Source: an uncultured Lachnospiraceae bacterium
GTDB lineage: Bacteria > Bacillota > Clostridia > Lachnospirales > Lachnospiraceae
DNA: 5,847 nt
Direction: 5' to 3'
Assembly: GCA_905236365.1 (NCBI GenBank)
Contig: CAJOPP010000183.1
Span: 1-5,847 of the forward strand
The notes beneath the pieces were generated by a model, which saw only the letters and a program-made list of their open reading frames with translations, made no database searches and was not told where the DNA came from. Each line of letters begins with the position of its first letter. The stretch's first letter is position 1. A program made the translations under genes and the position numbers. Of this stretch, positions 1-5,627 are shown piece by piece.

Positions 1-659
1 ACGGTACCCATGTAACCGGAATCCTATCTTCCTGCCGAATCGGTGTTGCTCCGGAAAGTAATATCATCGGTCTTAAGGTCTTAGACCAAAACGGAAACGG
101 TTCGACTGATATTTTTATCGAAGGAATTAAATGGATCTTAGAGCATAAAGAACAATATCAGATTCAAATTGTAAATATCTCCGTAGGCGGAACCAATCCG
201 GAATTAAAAAAAGAAAAAAACCGTCTGAATTTGTGGGTAACAAAGTTATGGGAAGCAGGTATCATCGTCTGCTGTTCAGCCGGAAATAACGGCCCGAATC
301 CTGACTCCATCACCGCTCCCGGCAATTGTAAAAAAGTAATCACCGTCGGATCGTATGACGGAAAACATTTTTCCTCTGCCGGTCCCCTTTTACCATATAT
401 CACCAAACCGGAGCTTGTTGCACCAGGTTTCCATATTTTAAGTACCAAACCAGGCGGTGGTTACAGTATAAAAAACGGAACTTCCATGTCCGTCCCCTTT
501 ATCAGTGGTGCCTGTGCCCTTCTTTTACAGGAAAAACCATATCTTACAAATGATCAGATCAAAATCCGCCTTATGGAGGCTGCTTATACTGTTCCCTATC
601 TTCCCTATAACATGCAGGGTGCCGGAATCGTCAATTTACGAAGGCTATTAGATAGATAA
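1..659 (+). CDS. Subtilisin-like (S8, AprX-like) serine peptidase, 5'-truncated by the window edge
   Basis: This is the C-terminal part of a serine endopeptidase; 218 complete codons are visible, read from base 3, ending in TAA at 657-659. The catalytic His lies in G-T-H-V-T-G (His codon 9-11). The oxyanion-hole Asn is in S-A-G-N-N-G-P (first Asn codon 285-287), and the nucleophile Ser is in N-G-T-S-M-S-V-P (Ser codon 483-485). The Asp of the triad must lie upstream, outside the window. His-to-Asn spacing is 92 residues and His-to-Ser 158, almost as in subtilisin BPN' (91 and 157). About 57 residues follow the Ser, so there is no inserted PA domain and no C-terminal extension or anchor. The segment G-V-A-P-E-S-N-I-I-G-L-K-V-L-D resembles AprX-type proteases. 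Whether it is secreted or intracellular cannot be told without the N terminus. It converges on the helicase gene. The family call is confident; the subfamily and substrate are inference. Confidence 0.93.
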   Translation, partial: GTHVTGILSSCRIGVAPESNIIGLKVLDQNGNGSTDIFIEGIKWILEHKEQYQIQIVNISVGGTNPELKKEKNRLNLWVTKLWEAGIIVCCSAGNNGPNPDSITAPGNCKKVITVGSYDGKHFSSAGPLLPYITKPELVAPGFHILSTKPGGGYSIKNGTSMSVPFISGACALLLQEKPYLTNDQIKIRLMEAAYTVPYLPYNMQGAGIVNLRRLLDR

Positions 660-719
660 TCTGATTTTCAACAGCAAAACAATATTACACGATCTGCTTG
701 CCTTTGTTTCTTCACCCAC

Positions 720-750
720 GCTGAATGTTTGACGCCGGCAAACATTCAGC
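720..750. repeat. Perfect 11-bp inverted repeat (stem-loop) between convergent genes
   Basis: GCTGAATGTTT (720-730) pairs perfectly with AAACATTCAGC (740-750) around a 9-nt GC-rich loop that itself contains the palindrome GCCGGC. It sits 60 bp after the protease stop and about 106 bp beyond the helicase stop. Neither strand has a T tract after the stem, so it is not a canonical intrinsic terminator. It could still act as a bidirectional transcript-end or RNA-stabilising hairpin, or be part of a dispersed repeat. The rest of 660-856 shows no gene that I can support. Confidence 0.6.
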
Positions 751-856
751 ACCAACCAGACCGGTAGGCACATACTGTTCCGTTCTTTACCAATACCACA
801 CTCCAAACAGTTCGGTCAACAACCTGACTGTAACATCGGACAAGTCCGGGGAAATA

Positions 857-2695
857 CTATATTGTCTGTGCAATTTCCAGAAGAAATCGGGATGGTTCCA
901 ACTCTTTATTATAATATTCCTTCACTTCATAAATATGCAAATGTTCTCTTGCCCGCGTCATTGCCACATAAAACATTCTACGTTCTTCCTCAATTTCTTC
1001 CGGTTTTACAGCCTTTTTGTATGGTGTCATCTCTTCATTCGCCTCTAAGATAAAGACAGCATCAAATTCCAGTCCCTTGGCACTGTGCATAGTCGTTATC
1101 ACAACGCCTTCTTTATTTTCTTTAGAATTCGACTTTATATGCTGTTCAAATTCAATCCGATACTGATCAATCCCTTCGAACCATTCCGTAAATGTCTTAT
1201 ACTGTTTCGCCATTTCCTGCACTTCATCCAGAATTCCATATAGATCCTCTACATTCAGATGCCGGTATTCGGCGTATTCTCTCAGATATTCATCATAACC
1301 GATTGCTTTTCTTATAAAATTTACTGCTGCAAACGGTTTCAATCCCGCTAATATTTTTAACTCATACTCAAACTGGTCAATATTGTCCAGTGCCCATTCC
1401 TTTCCTTCTGCCATTGTGCGAAGCTGCTCAAAGCTTACCACCGGTTCTGTCAGTAACTCCCTGGATAAGTAACGGTTGGGTTTATTCATAATCCTTAAAA
1501 ACACTGCCCGGTCTCGTATTCCCATTGCAGCCCGAATATAATCCAAAATATTTTTTACGGTAAAGTGATCATAGATACATGGCACCTGATCCCGAATCTG
1601 AAATGGCACATTAAACTCCATCAACTTATGTGCAATCGTCCTGGACTGAACATTAGTACGCAAAATCACAGCCATTTCTGAATATGGAATCCCGCTCTTC
1701 TTATATTCCTGAATTGTCTTTAACACATGATTATTTTCTTCCTGCAATGTTTTCATATGATGTAAATGAATAGGTTCTTCATAATCTTTTGCACTCACAA
1801 TCTTTTTTTCAAAGCGAATCTGATTATTTGCGATCAAACGAATGGCACCTTCTGTAATATTCCGATTACATCGGTAATTTACATCCAACAAAGTCGTGAC
1901 TGCATCAGGATAATCTTCCTTGAAATGCAGCATAATCTCCGGACGGGCACCACGAAATCCATATATACTCTGATCATCATCTCCCACAATAAACAGATTA
2001 TTCTGAGGTGCCGCCAACATTCCGGTAATTGCATACTGTATTTTATTGATGTCCTGAAACTCATCCACCAAAATATAGGTATATCGTTGTTGTAGCATTT
2101 GTAAAATGTCCGTTCTTTCTTTCAGCAATTCATAACAATAAACCATCATGTCATCAAAATCCAGTTTTCCTATTGCTGACACCTTTGCCTCATATTCCCG
2201 ATATATCTGCCGAAAAATATCATCACCCAAACATGTCGAATAGAAATGATCCAGTTCGATCATATCACCTTTCATCATCCCGATTTCACGTATCACATTG
2301 GATACCAGTTCCTCTTCATCTTCATATTCCAATTGTTTCTTACGGATAATATCACGAACGATAGAAAATTTTTCATCTTCTAAAAGAATATTTCCTGAAT
2401 GATAGCCATACGCCTTCTTTAATATATAAAAGAATACAGAGTGGAATGTCCCAAATGTACAAGGATATCTCTTTCCTTCCATCAGTTTGTAAAATCGTTC
2501 CTCCATTTCCTTTGCACTGGCTCTTGTGAATGTTATCACCAGTATCTTTGCAGGATTGATTTTTGCCTCTTTAATAAGATATCGAATTCGATGTACAATA
2601 GCAGTTGTCTTTCCGGAGCCCGGACCGGCCAAGGCAATCATTGGTCCATCAATATGCTGAATGGCAGCCAACTGCCCTTCATTAAAATCTGGCAT
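857..2695 (-). CDS. UvrD/PcrA-type superfamily 1A ATP-dependent DNA helicase
   Basis: The product is a 612-residue 3'-5' DNA helicase/translocase of the UvrD/Rep/PcrA group, which uses ATP to unwind DNA in repair, replication restart or removal of bound proteins. All core motifs are visible. The Q-motif region (FNEGQ) is near residue 4, Walker A A-G-P-G-S-G-K-T at 23-30, and motif Ia I-T-F-T-R-A-S-A-K-E-M around 54-64. T-F-H-S is at 83-86, motif II V-D-E-F-Q-D at 210-215, and motif III G-D-D-D-Q-S-I-Y-G-F-R-G-A at 238-250. Motif IV (NYR) is near 273, motif V T-M-H-S-A-K-G-L-E-F-D at 535-545, and motif VI Y-V-A-M-T-R-A-R-E-H-L at 576-586. The protein ends soon after motif VI, so it lacks the roughly 100-residue C-terminal tail of PcrA/UvrD (usually about 720-750 residues). 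ATG start with AGAGGA 7 nt upstream; TAG stop. Probably a PcrA-like paralogue rather than PcrA itself, so no symbol is given. Confidence 0.95.
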   Translation of the reverse strand: MPDFNEGQLAAIQHIDGPMIALAGPGSGKTTAIVHRIRYLIKEAKINPAKILVITFTRASAKEMEERFYKLMEGKRYPCTFGTFHSVFFYILKKAYGYHSGNILLEDEKFSIVRDIIRKKQLEYEDEEELVSNVIREIGMMKGDMIELDHFYSTCLGDDIFRQIYREYEAKVSAIGKLDFDDMMVYCYELLKERTDILQMLQQRYTYILVDEFQDINKIQYAITGMLAAPQNNLFIVGDDDQSIYGFRGARPEIMLHFKEDYPDAVTTLLDVNYRCNRNITEGAIRLIANNQIRFEKKIVSAKDYEEPIHLHHMKTLQEENNHVLKTIQEYKKSGIPYSEMAVILRTNVQSRTIAHKLMEFNVPFQIRDQVPCIYDHFTVKNILDYIRAAMGIRDRAVFLRIMNKPNRYLSRELLTEPVVSFEQLRTMAEGKEWALDNIDQFEYELKILAGLKPFAAVNFIRKAIGYDEYLREYAEYRHLNVEDLYGILDEVQEMAKQYKTFTEWFEGIDQYRIEFEQHIKSNSKENKEGVVITTMHSAKGLEFDAVFILEANEEMTPYKKAVKPEEIEEERRMFYVAMTRAREHLHIYEVKEYYNKELEPSRFLLEIAQTI

Positions 2696-2702
2696 CTTAT
2701 TT

Positions 2703-2708
2703 TCCTCT
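2703..2708 (-). promoter_or_regulatory. Ribosome binding site of the helicase gene
   Basis: AGAGGA on the minus strand lies 7 nt before the ATG at 2695-2693. This fixes the helicase start, since the next downstream ATG would remove the Q-motif and Walker A. Confidence 0.75.
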
Positions 2709-2722
2709 CATAAATCCAATTT

Positions 2723-2752
2723 GTTATATCTTTTCCCCATCGCTGAAAGCAA
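2723..2752 (-). promoter_or_regulatory. Candidate proximal promoter of the helicase gene
   Basis: On the minus strand, TTGCTT (2752-2747) and TATAAC (2728-2723) are 18 bp apart, giving a leader of about 20 nt that contains the ribosome binding site. The -10 matches 5 of 6 consensus bases and the -35 matches 4 of 6. A perfect TTGACA occurs just upstream (2765-2760) but has no good -10 at the right distance. Competes with the distal candidate at 2832-2860. Confidence 0.35.
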
Positions 2753-2780
2753 ACGAGAATGTCAACATATTATTTTGATT

Positions 2781-2815
2781 TTTGTATCTATTCTGCATGG
2801 CTGAACAGATACAAA
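2781..2815. repeat. Imperfect palindrome (9+3 bp stem), copy 1 of a module also found at 5708-5736
   Basis: TTTGTATCT (2781-2789) pairs with AGATACAAA (2807-2815). After one A/C mismatch, TTC pairs with GAA, leaving a 9-nt loop. Read on the minus strand, positions 2812-2784 match the + strand at 5708-5736 in 23 of 29 bases by my hand alignment, including the loop side T-T-C-A-G-C and A-T-G-C. It lies in the leader of the helicase gene if the distal promoter at 2832-2860 is used. Confidence 0.6.
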
Positions 2816-2821
2816 CCAAGC

Positions 2822-2837
2822 TATAATAATTATTATA
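2822..2837. repeat. 16-bp perfect AT palindrome containing TATAAT on both strands
   Basis: TATAATAATTATTATA is its own reverse complement. It presents a consensus -10 box on the + strand (2822-2827) and on the - strand (2837-2832). Only the minus-strand box has a usable upstream -35 (see 2832-2860). AT-rich palindromes of this size can arise by chance, but the overlap with a promoter makes an operator role possible. Confidence 0.5.
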
Positions 2838-2860
2838 CAACATAATAGGACTAATTGTAA
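2832..2860 (-). promoter_or_regulatory. Candidate distal promoter of the helicase gene
   Basis: A perfect minus-strand TATAAT (2837-2832) is preceded, 17 bp upstream, by TTACAA (2860-2855), a weak -35 match; shifting by one base gives GTTACA at 18 bp. Transcription would start near 2825 and give a leader of about 130 nt containing the stem-loop module at 2781-2815. The -35 region falls at the edge of the terminator hairpin at 2844-2889. Confidence 0.4.
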
Positions 2861-2889
2861 CTTATAACTTCCAATTAGTCCTATTTTTT
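2844..2889 (+). terminator. Strong intrinsic-terminator-like hairpin, U tract on the + strand
   Basis: AATAGGACTAATTG (2844-2857) pairs perfectly over 14 bp with CAATTAGTCCTATT (2872-2885) around a 14-nt loop, and a run of six T follows from 2884 to 2889. The U tract is on the + strand although both neighbouring genes are on the - strand. In the minus direction the stem is preceded by the A run and followed only by ATGTTGTAT, a weaker tail. It may therefore end gltX transcripts inefficiently on - and block antisense transcription on +. The MITE-like element at 2890-3035 abuts the U tract and separates the hairpin from gltX. Confidence 0.6.
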
Positions 2890-3035
2890 GTAACAGTTCA
2901 CTCGTTAACCAGTAAACAGTAACCTGTTACACATCGGGTACAACTTCGCATCCCAATTTGCCCGATGCCGGTATAATTTACGTTATTGGTACGCCGCCTG
3001 CAGCAAGTGCAGACGGCTGAAGGGTGAACTGTTAC
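2890..3035. mobile_element. MITE-like element A: 146 bp, 12-bp terminal inverted repeats, possible 8-bp target duplication
   Basis: The ends GTAACAGTTCAC (2890-2901) and GTGAACTGTTAC (3024-3035) are perfect 12-bp inverted repeats. Both outer flanks read TATTTTTT (2882-2889 and 3036-3043), as expected of an 8-bp target duplication, although the low-complexity sequence weakens this. Inside are a 7-bp stem CATCGGG/CCCGATG (2932-2938 and 2961-2967) and a stem GCCG-C-CTGCA/TGCAG-A-CGGC (2993-3002 and 3008-3017) with one mismatch. There is no plausible coding frame, so it would be non-autonomous. A related core is at 5315-5357. It begins 40 bp beyond the gltX stop. I cannot name the family of transposase that would move it. 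Confidence 0.55.
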
Positions 3036-3075
3036 TATTTTTTCAATATGTTTGCCTTTCTTTTTAAGCAAAGAA

Positions 3076-4548
3076 TTATTGACCGGCGTCACCAGCCTTC
3101 TCCAACTTTGCAATACCAATCTCTACTCTTCGCAAAGACTCCTCCTTGCCAAGAATATCCATAATTTCAAAGGCACCTCCCGGTGTCATCTGCTTACCGG
3201 ATACTGCTGTACGAATCGGCCATAGTCCTGTTCCGTTCTTGATTCCCTTGTCCGCAATATACTGCATCAGAGTATCATGAAGATTGTCAATGGACCAATC
3301 CTCTACTTTCTTCAGAATCTCATATTCTTCGCGAAGAATCTCCAAAGAATTCTCACTGTTGGTTTTCATCTTCTTATGGGTATATAATGCAATATCATAA
3401 TCCGGCAAATCCTCAAAGAAATCGATATGCTCCTTAATATCAGGAAATACCTCAATTCGGGTCTTGACCAATTCTAAAATGGCATCTATCTTCACATCTC
3501 TTGTAATGACTTCTTTCACATAAGGAAGCGCCATCTCTTTAAAGCGGTCAAAGTCCATTTCTTTAATATATTCACCGTTCATCCATTTTAACTTCACCAT
3601 ATCAAATACAGCAGGCGACTTAGAGATATGATGATAATCAAATACTTTTACCAACTCTTCTAAGGTAAATATCTCCTGATTATCTTCCGGACTCCATCCA
3701 AGAAGTGCAACAAAATTCACAATCGCTTCTGTCAAGAATCCTTGCTCTAACAAATCTTCGTAAGAAGAATGTCCACTTCTCTTTGAAAGCTTCTGATGCT
3801 CTTCATTTGTAATCGTCGGACAATGAATATACGATGGAACATCCCATCCAAATGCCTGATACAAACGATTGTACTTTGGTGAAGAAGATAAATACTCCTG
3901 TCCACGTACCACATGAGTAATTCCCATCAAATGATCGTCCACAACATTTGCAAAATTGTACGTTGGATACCCATCCGATTTGATCAGAATCATATCATCT
4001 AACTCTGCATTCGGTACCGTAATGGTTCCATAAAGTTCATCTTCAAAACTGGTTTCGCCTTCCAAAGGAACATTCTGACGGATGACATAAGGAATTCCCG
4101 AAGCAAGCTTTTCCTCTACTTCCTCTTTACTCAAATGAAGACAATGCTTGTCATATTTTCGGATAGACTTTCCATCCACAACTTCCTCTTTCAGATTATC
4201 CAATCGTTCTTTATCACAGAAACAATAATATGCTTCCCCTTTGTCGATCAACTGTTTTGCATAGTCTAAATAAATACCTTTGGCCTGACGCTCACTTTGT
4301 ATGTACGGACCGACACCACCATCTTTATCAGGTCCTTCATCATGAATCAGCCCCGTTCCTTCCATAGTACGATAAATAATGTCTACCGCTCCTTCAACAT
4401 AACGTTCCTGATCGGTATCCTCTATTCTTAAGATAAAATCTCCATCCTCATGCTTCGCCACCAAATACGCATACAATGCAGTTCTTAAGTTTCCCACATG
4501 CATTCTTCCCGTCGGACTTGGTGCAAATCTGGTTCTTACTTTACTCAT
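3076..4548 (-). CDS. gltX: Glutamyl-tRNA synthetase (class I aminoacyl-tRNA synthetase)
   Basis: This cytoplasmic enzyme charges tRNA-Glu with glutamate using ATP; in many Firmicutes it also misacylates tRNA-Gln for later amidation, which cannot be decided here. The 490-residue length is normal for the family. The HIGH-type signature is P-S-P-T-G-R-M-H-V-G-N at residues 10-20 and the KMSKS-type signature is K-L-S-K-R at about 253-257. A Cys-x-Cys (109, 111) and Cys-x-His (136, 138) set, with 24 residues between the pairs, reproduces the zinc site known from the E. coli enzyme. The chosen start is the ATG at 4548-4546, before S-K-V-R-T-R-F, with AGAGGT 4 nt upstream. An in-frame TTG at 4584 would add 12 residues without family support. 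It ends with TAA. It lies 101 bp downstream of the SEC-C gene with no terminator between them, so co-transcription is likely. No T-box leader is visible in that gap. Confidence 0.97.
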   Translation of the reverse strand: MSKVRTRFAPSPTGRMHVGNLRTALYAYLVAKHEDGDFILRIEDTDQERYVEGAVDIIYRTMEGTGLIHDEGPDKDGGVGPYIQSERQAKGIYLDYAKQLIDKGEAYYCFCDKERLDNLKEEVVDGKSIRKYDKHCLHLSKEEVEEKLASGIPYVIRQNVPLEGETSFEDELYGTITVPNAELDDMILIKSDGYPTYNFANVVDDHLMGITHVVRGQEYLSSSPKYNRLYQAFGWDVPSYIHCPTITNEEHQKLSKRSGHSSYEDLLEQGFLTEAIVNFVALLGWSPEDNQEIFTLEELVKVFDYHHISKSPAVFDMVKLKWMNGEYIKEMDFDRFKEMALPYVKEVITRDVKIDAILELVKTRIEVFPDIKEHIDFFEDLPDYDIALYTHKKMKTNSENSLEILREEYEILKKVEDWSIDNLHDTLMQYIADKGIKNGTGLWPIRTAVSGKQMTPGGAFEIMDILGKEESLRRVEIGIAKLEKAGDAGQ

Positions 4549-4552
4549 ACTG

Positions 4553-4558
4553 ACCTCT
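4553..4558 (-). promoter_or_regulatory. Ribosome binding site that decides the gltX start
   Basis: AGAGGT on the minus strand lies 4 nt before the ATG at 4548-4546. It supports this start over the in-frame TTG at 4584-4582, which has only a poor purine stretch upstream. Confidence 0.65.
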
Positions 4559-4649
4559 ATCTCTTCTATTTTTCTATCTGCCAACTTAATGTCTTCCGAA
4601 AGCTATCAACCTGCAAACATTGCCATTCCCCGCTTGCAAACAAACAGCT

Positions 4650-5153
4650 CTAGTTTTTGCCACAACACTGCTTATATTTCCGACCACTCCCACAAGGACA
4701 TGGATCATTTCTGCCGATTTTTGGAGGTTTTACAACTGTCTTAGATTTCTTCTGAATCTTATAAAGCTCTTTTCTTCTTTCTTCGGTCAAAAGATCATTC
4801 CACTCCTCTAATGTATATAACCATTCTGCCTCACATTCCACCATATTCATATAAAGCTGTTCCAAATCAATATCTAAGGATACCTGTGTATCCTCATCCA
4901 TCTCTTCAATATTATTAGGAGTCTTTAAACTGTCATTGATTCCATCCAGAAAACCTGTGATCAACTGAATTGTCGTTCCATACTTCTCAGCTAATTCTTT
5001 CACAGTTCCTGTCACTACCTCTGTTGGATTCGACAATAATTTCTTATAAATTCCCTGCTCTACTCCAAAATAATTCAGCCAGAACTGCTTTCCTTCCGGT
5101 GTTCTGTCATCCAATCCATATGCGTAATTACGCCAATCACTTAATAAACTCAT
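4650..5153 (-). CDS. Small SEC-C metal-binding domain protein of unknown function
   Basis: The 167-residue protein ends in a SEC-C motif, I-G-R-N-D-P-C-P-C-G-S-G-R-K-Y-K-Q-C-C-G (about 146-165). Its cysteines 152, 154, 163 and 164 form the zinc-binding set known from the SecA C terminus and many stand-alone proteins. The first 130 residues are acidic and probably helical, rich in Trp, Tyr and Leu (for example W-R-N-Y-A-Y-G near the start). They contain no signal peptide or membrane segment, so the protein is cytoplasmic. A basic linker (residues 137-146) joins the two parts. SEC-C motifs mediate SecB or ribosome contact in SecA, but the role here is unknown. The start is the ATG at 5153-5151. 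An in-frame ATG 12 nt upstream (5165) overlaps the AAAGGATGG ribosome binding site and is rejected. It is first in a probable unit with gltX and is driven by the promoter at 5231-5259. Confidence 0.9.
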   Translation of the reverse strand: MSLLSDWRNYAYGLDDRTPEGKQFWLNYFGVEQGIYKKLLSNPTEVVTGTVKELAEKYGTTIQLITGFLDGINDSLKTPNNIEEMDEDTQVSLDIDLEQLYMNMVECEAEWLYTLEEWNDLLTEERRKELYKIQKKSKTVVKPPKIGRNDPCPCGSGRKYKQCCGKN

Positions 5154-5161
5154 GTGTTTTA

Positions 5162-5170
5162 CCATCCTTT
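5162..5170 (-). promoter_or_regulatory. Ribosome binding site that decides the SEC-C gene start
   Basis: AAAGGATGG on the minus strand ends 8 nt before the ATG at 5153-5151. The upstream in-frame ATG at 5165-5163 lies inside this site and has no site of its own, so the shorter 167-residue product is preferred. Confidence 0.6.
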
Positions 5171-5199
5171 TACAATAAATACTGTAGTAATTGATTGAT

Positions 5200-5216
5200 C
5201 GTCATATTCAATGACG
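5200..5216 (-). repeat. Small hairpin in the leader of the SEC-C gene
   Basis: CGTCAT (5200-5205) and ATGACG (5211-5216) form a 6-bp stem with a 5-nt loop. It starts about 8 nt after the predicted transcription start (near 5224), so it would be near the 5' end of the mRNA and may protect it. It has no U tract and is well separated from the ribosome binding site. Confidence 0.4.
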
Positions 5217-5230
5217 TACAAACAAGCTAG

Positions 5231-5259
5231 ATTATAGCAAACTGTATAAATTTTTTCAA
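5231..5259 (-). promoter_or_regulatory. Strong sigma-A-type promoter for the SEC-C gene and probably gltX
   Basis: On the minus strand, TTGAAA (5259-5254) is followed after exactly 17 bp by TATAAT (5236-5231), and TGC directly before it gives an extended -10. The start point would be near 5224, giving a leader of about 70 nt. This is the best promoter in the window. It faces the SEC-C gene, and no terminator follows before the end of gltX. Confidence 0.85.
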
Positions 5260-5288
5260 GTAGTTATAATGATGGAGAAAAAATGATG

Positions 5289-5365
5289 GTAACAAGTCGT
5301 TACCGTTCAGACGCACGCCGCACGCAACAAGTGCAGGCGACTGAAGTGAGAACTGTTGATGTTAC
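5289..5365. repeat. Element B: degenerate relative of the MITE-like element A
   Basis: Positions 5315-5357 match 2991-3033 in 36 of 43 bases by my hand alignment, in the same orientation. The ends GTAACA (5289-5294) and TGTTAC (5360-5365) are inverted repeats, as in A but shorter. An extra inverted pair GGTAAC/GTTACC (5288-5293 and 5299-5304) and the pair TTCAG/CTGAA (5306-5310 and 5341-5345) add secondary structure. I see no clear target duplication, and the left half is shorter than in A. It lies about 30 bp upstream of the -35 box of the SEC-C promoter. Confidence 0.55.
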
Positions 5366-5447
5366 AATTTGGTTAACCATACGATGTTAATTCTGTATCA
5401 GAATAGAAATAAACTATAACAAAATAATTATAAGTGAGTGTATAAAT

Positions 5448-5463
5448 TATCCAATATTGGATA
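5448..5463. repeat. 16-bp perfect palindrome
   Basis: TATCCAATATTGGATA is its own reverse complement. On the minus strand its TTGGAT half is 16 bp upstream of a TATAAT (5432-5427), so it could be an operator over a weak leftward promoter that would read through element B toward the SEC-C gene. The -35 match is poor (3 of 6). Confidence 0.4.
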
Positions 5464-5485
5464 TACTGATAATATCACTTAGAAC

Positions 5486-5520
5486 AAAGAATGTCCTATA
5501 AAATCCATATGACATTTTTT
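5486..5520 (+). terminator. Weak terminator-like hairpin
   Basis: AAAGAATGTC (5486-5495) pairs with GACATTTTTT (5511-5520), with one G-U pair and a further 3 bp inside the loop. The six T fall inside the stem rather than after it. On the minus strand the stem runs into CTTTGTTC, so it could serve either direction. No gene in the window clearly needs it; it may end a leftward transcript entering from beyond 5847. Confidence 0.3.
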
Positions 5521-5605
5521 GAAAAAGTGAAACTGATTCTTTGGACGTCTCGTTCATAAAGGATGCGTCTGGAGAATTCGATAATACTTTATCCTCCCCT
5601 ATTTT

Positions 5606-5627
5606 TGGAGCTGGCTTGCCAGCTCCA
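5606..5627. repeat. GC-rich 10-bp hairpin
   Basis: TGGAGCTGGC (5606-5615) and GCCAGCTCCA (5618-5627) are perfect inverted repeats with a very tight turn of 2 nt (more realistically 4 nt). It is the most GC-rich point of the right-hand intergenic region. The + side is followed by ATTT-CCCC-TTTTT, a poor U tract, so a terminator role is possible but not convincing. Confidence 0.5.

Noticed and set aside
725..1048. 107-codon plus-strand frame from the protease-helicase gap into the helicase gene
   Set aside because: Most of it is antisense to the conserved C-terminal helicase motifs, and its start lies inside the 720-750 stem-loop.
1766..2095. 109-codon plus-strand frame within the helicase gene
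   Set aside because: Complete antisense shadow of the helicase motif II-IV region.
2890..3035. CRISPR-like array or tRNA in the repeat-rich spacer
   Set aside because: The repeats are inverted and not regularly spaced direct repeats, and no cloverleaf with TPsiC-type sequence can be drawn.
2898..3119. 73-codon minus-strand frame rich in Cys and Arg overlapping the gltX end
   Set aside because: It runs through element A and the last codons of gltX in another frame, and its odd composition comes from the repeat stems.
4549..4584. 12-residue N-terminal extension of gltX from a TTG start
   Set aside because: The ATG at 4548 has a good ribosome binding site and matches the usual beginning of the family; the extension adds non-conserved residues.
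4612..4642. 8-bp direct repeat TGCAAACA (4612-4619 and 4635-4642) in the SEC-C/gltX gap
   Set aside because: Too short, and with no promoter or structure attached; likely chance.
5154..5224. Possible T-box or other riboswitch in the leader ahead of the SEC-C/gltX unit
   Set aside because: The leader is only about 70 nt with one small hairpin. No T-box consensus, no terminator/antiterminator pair and no known riboswitch core is visible.
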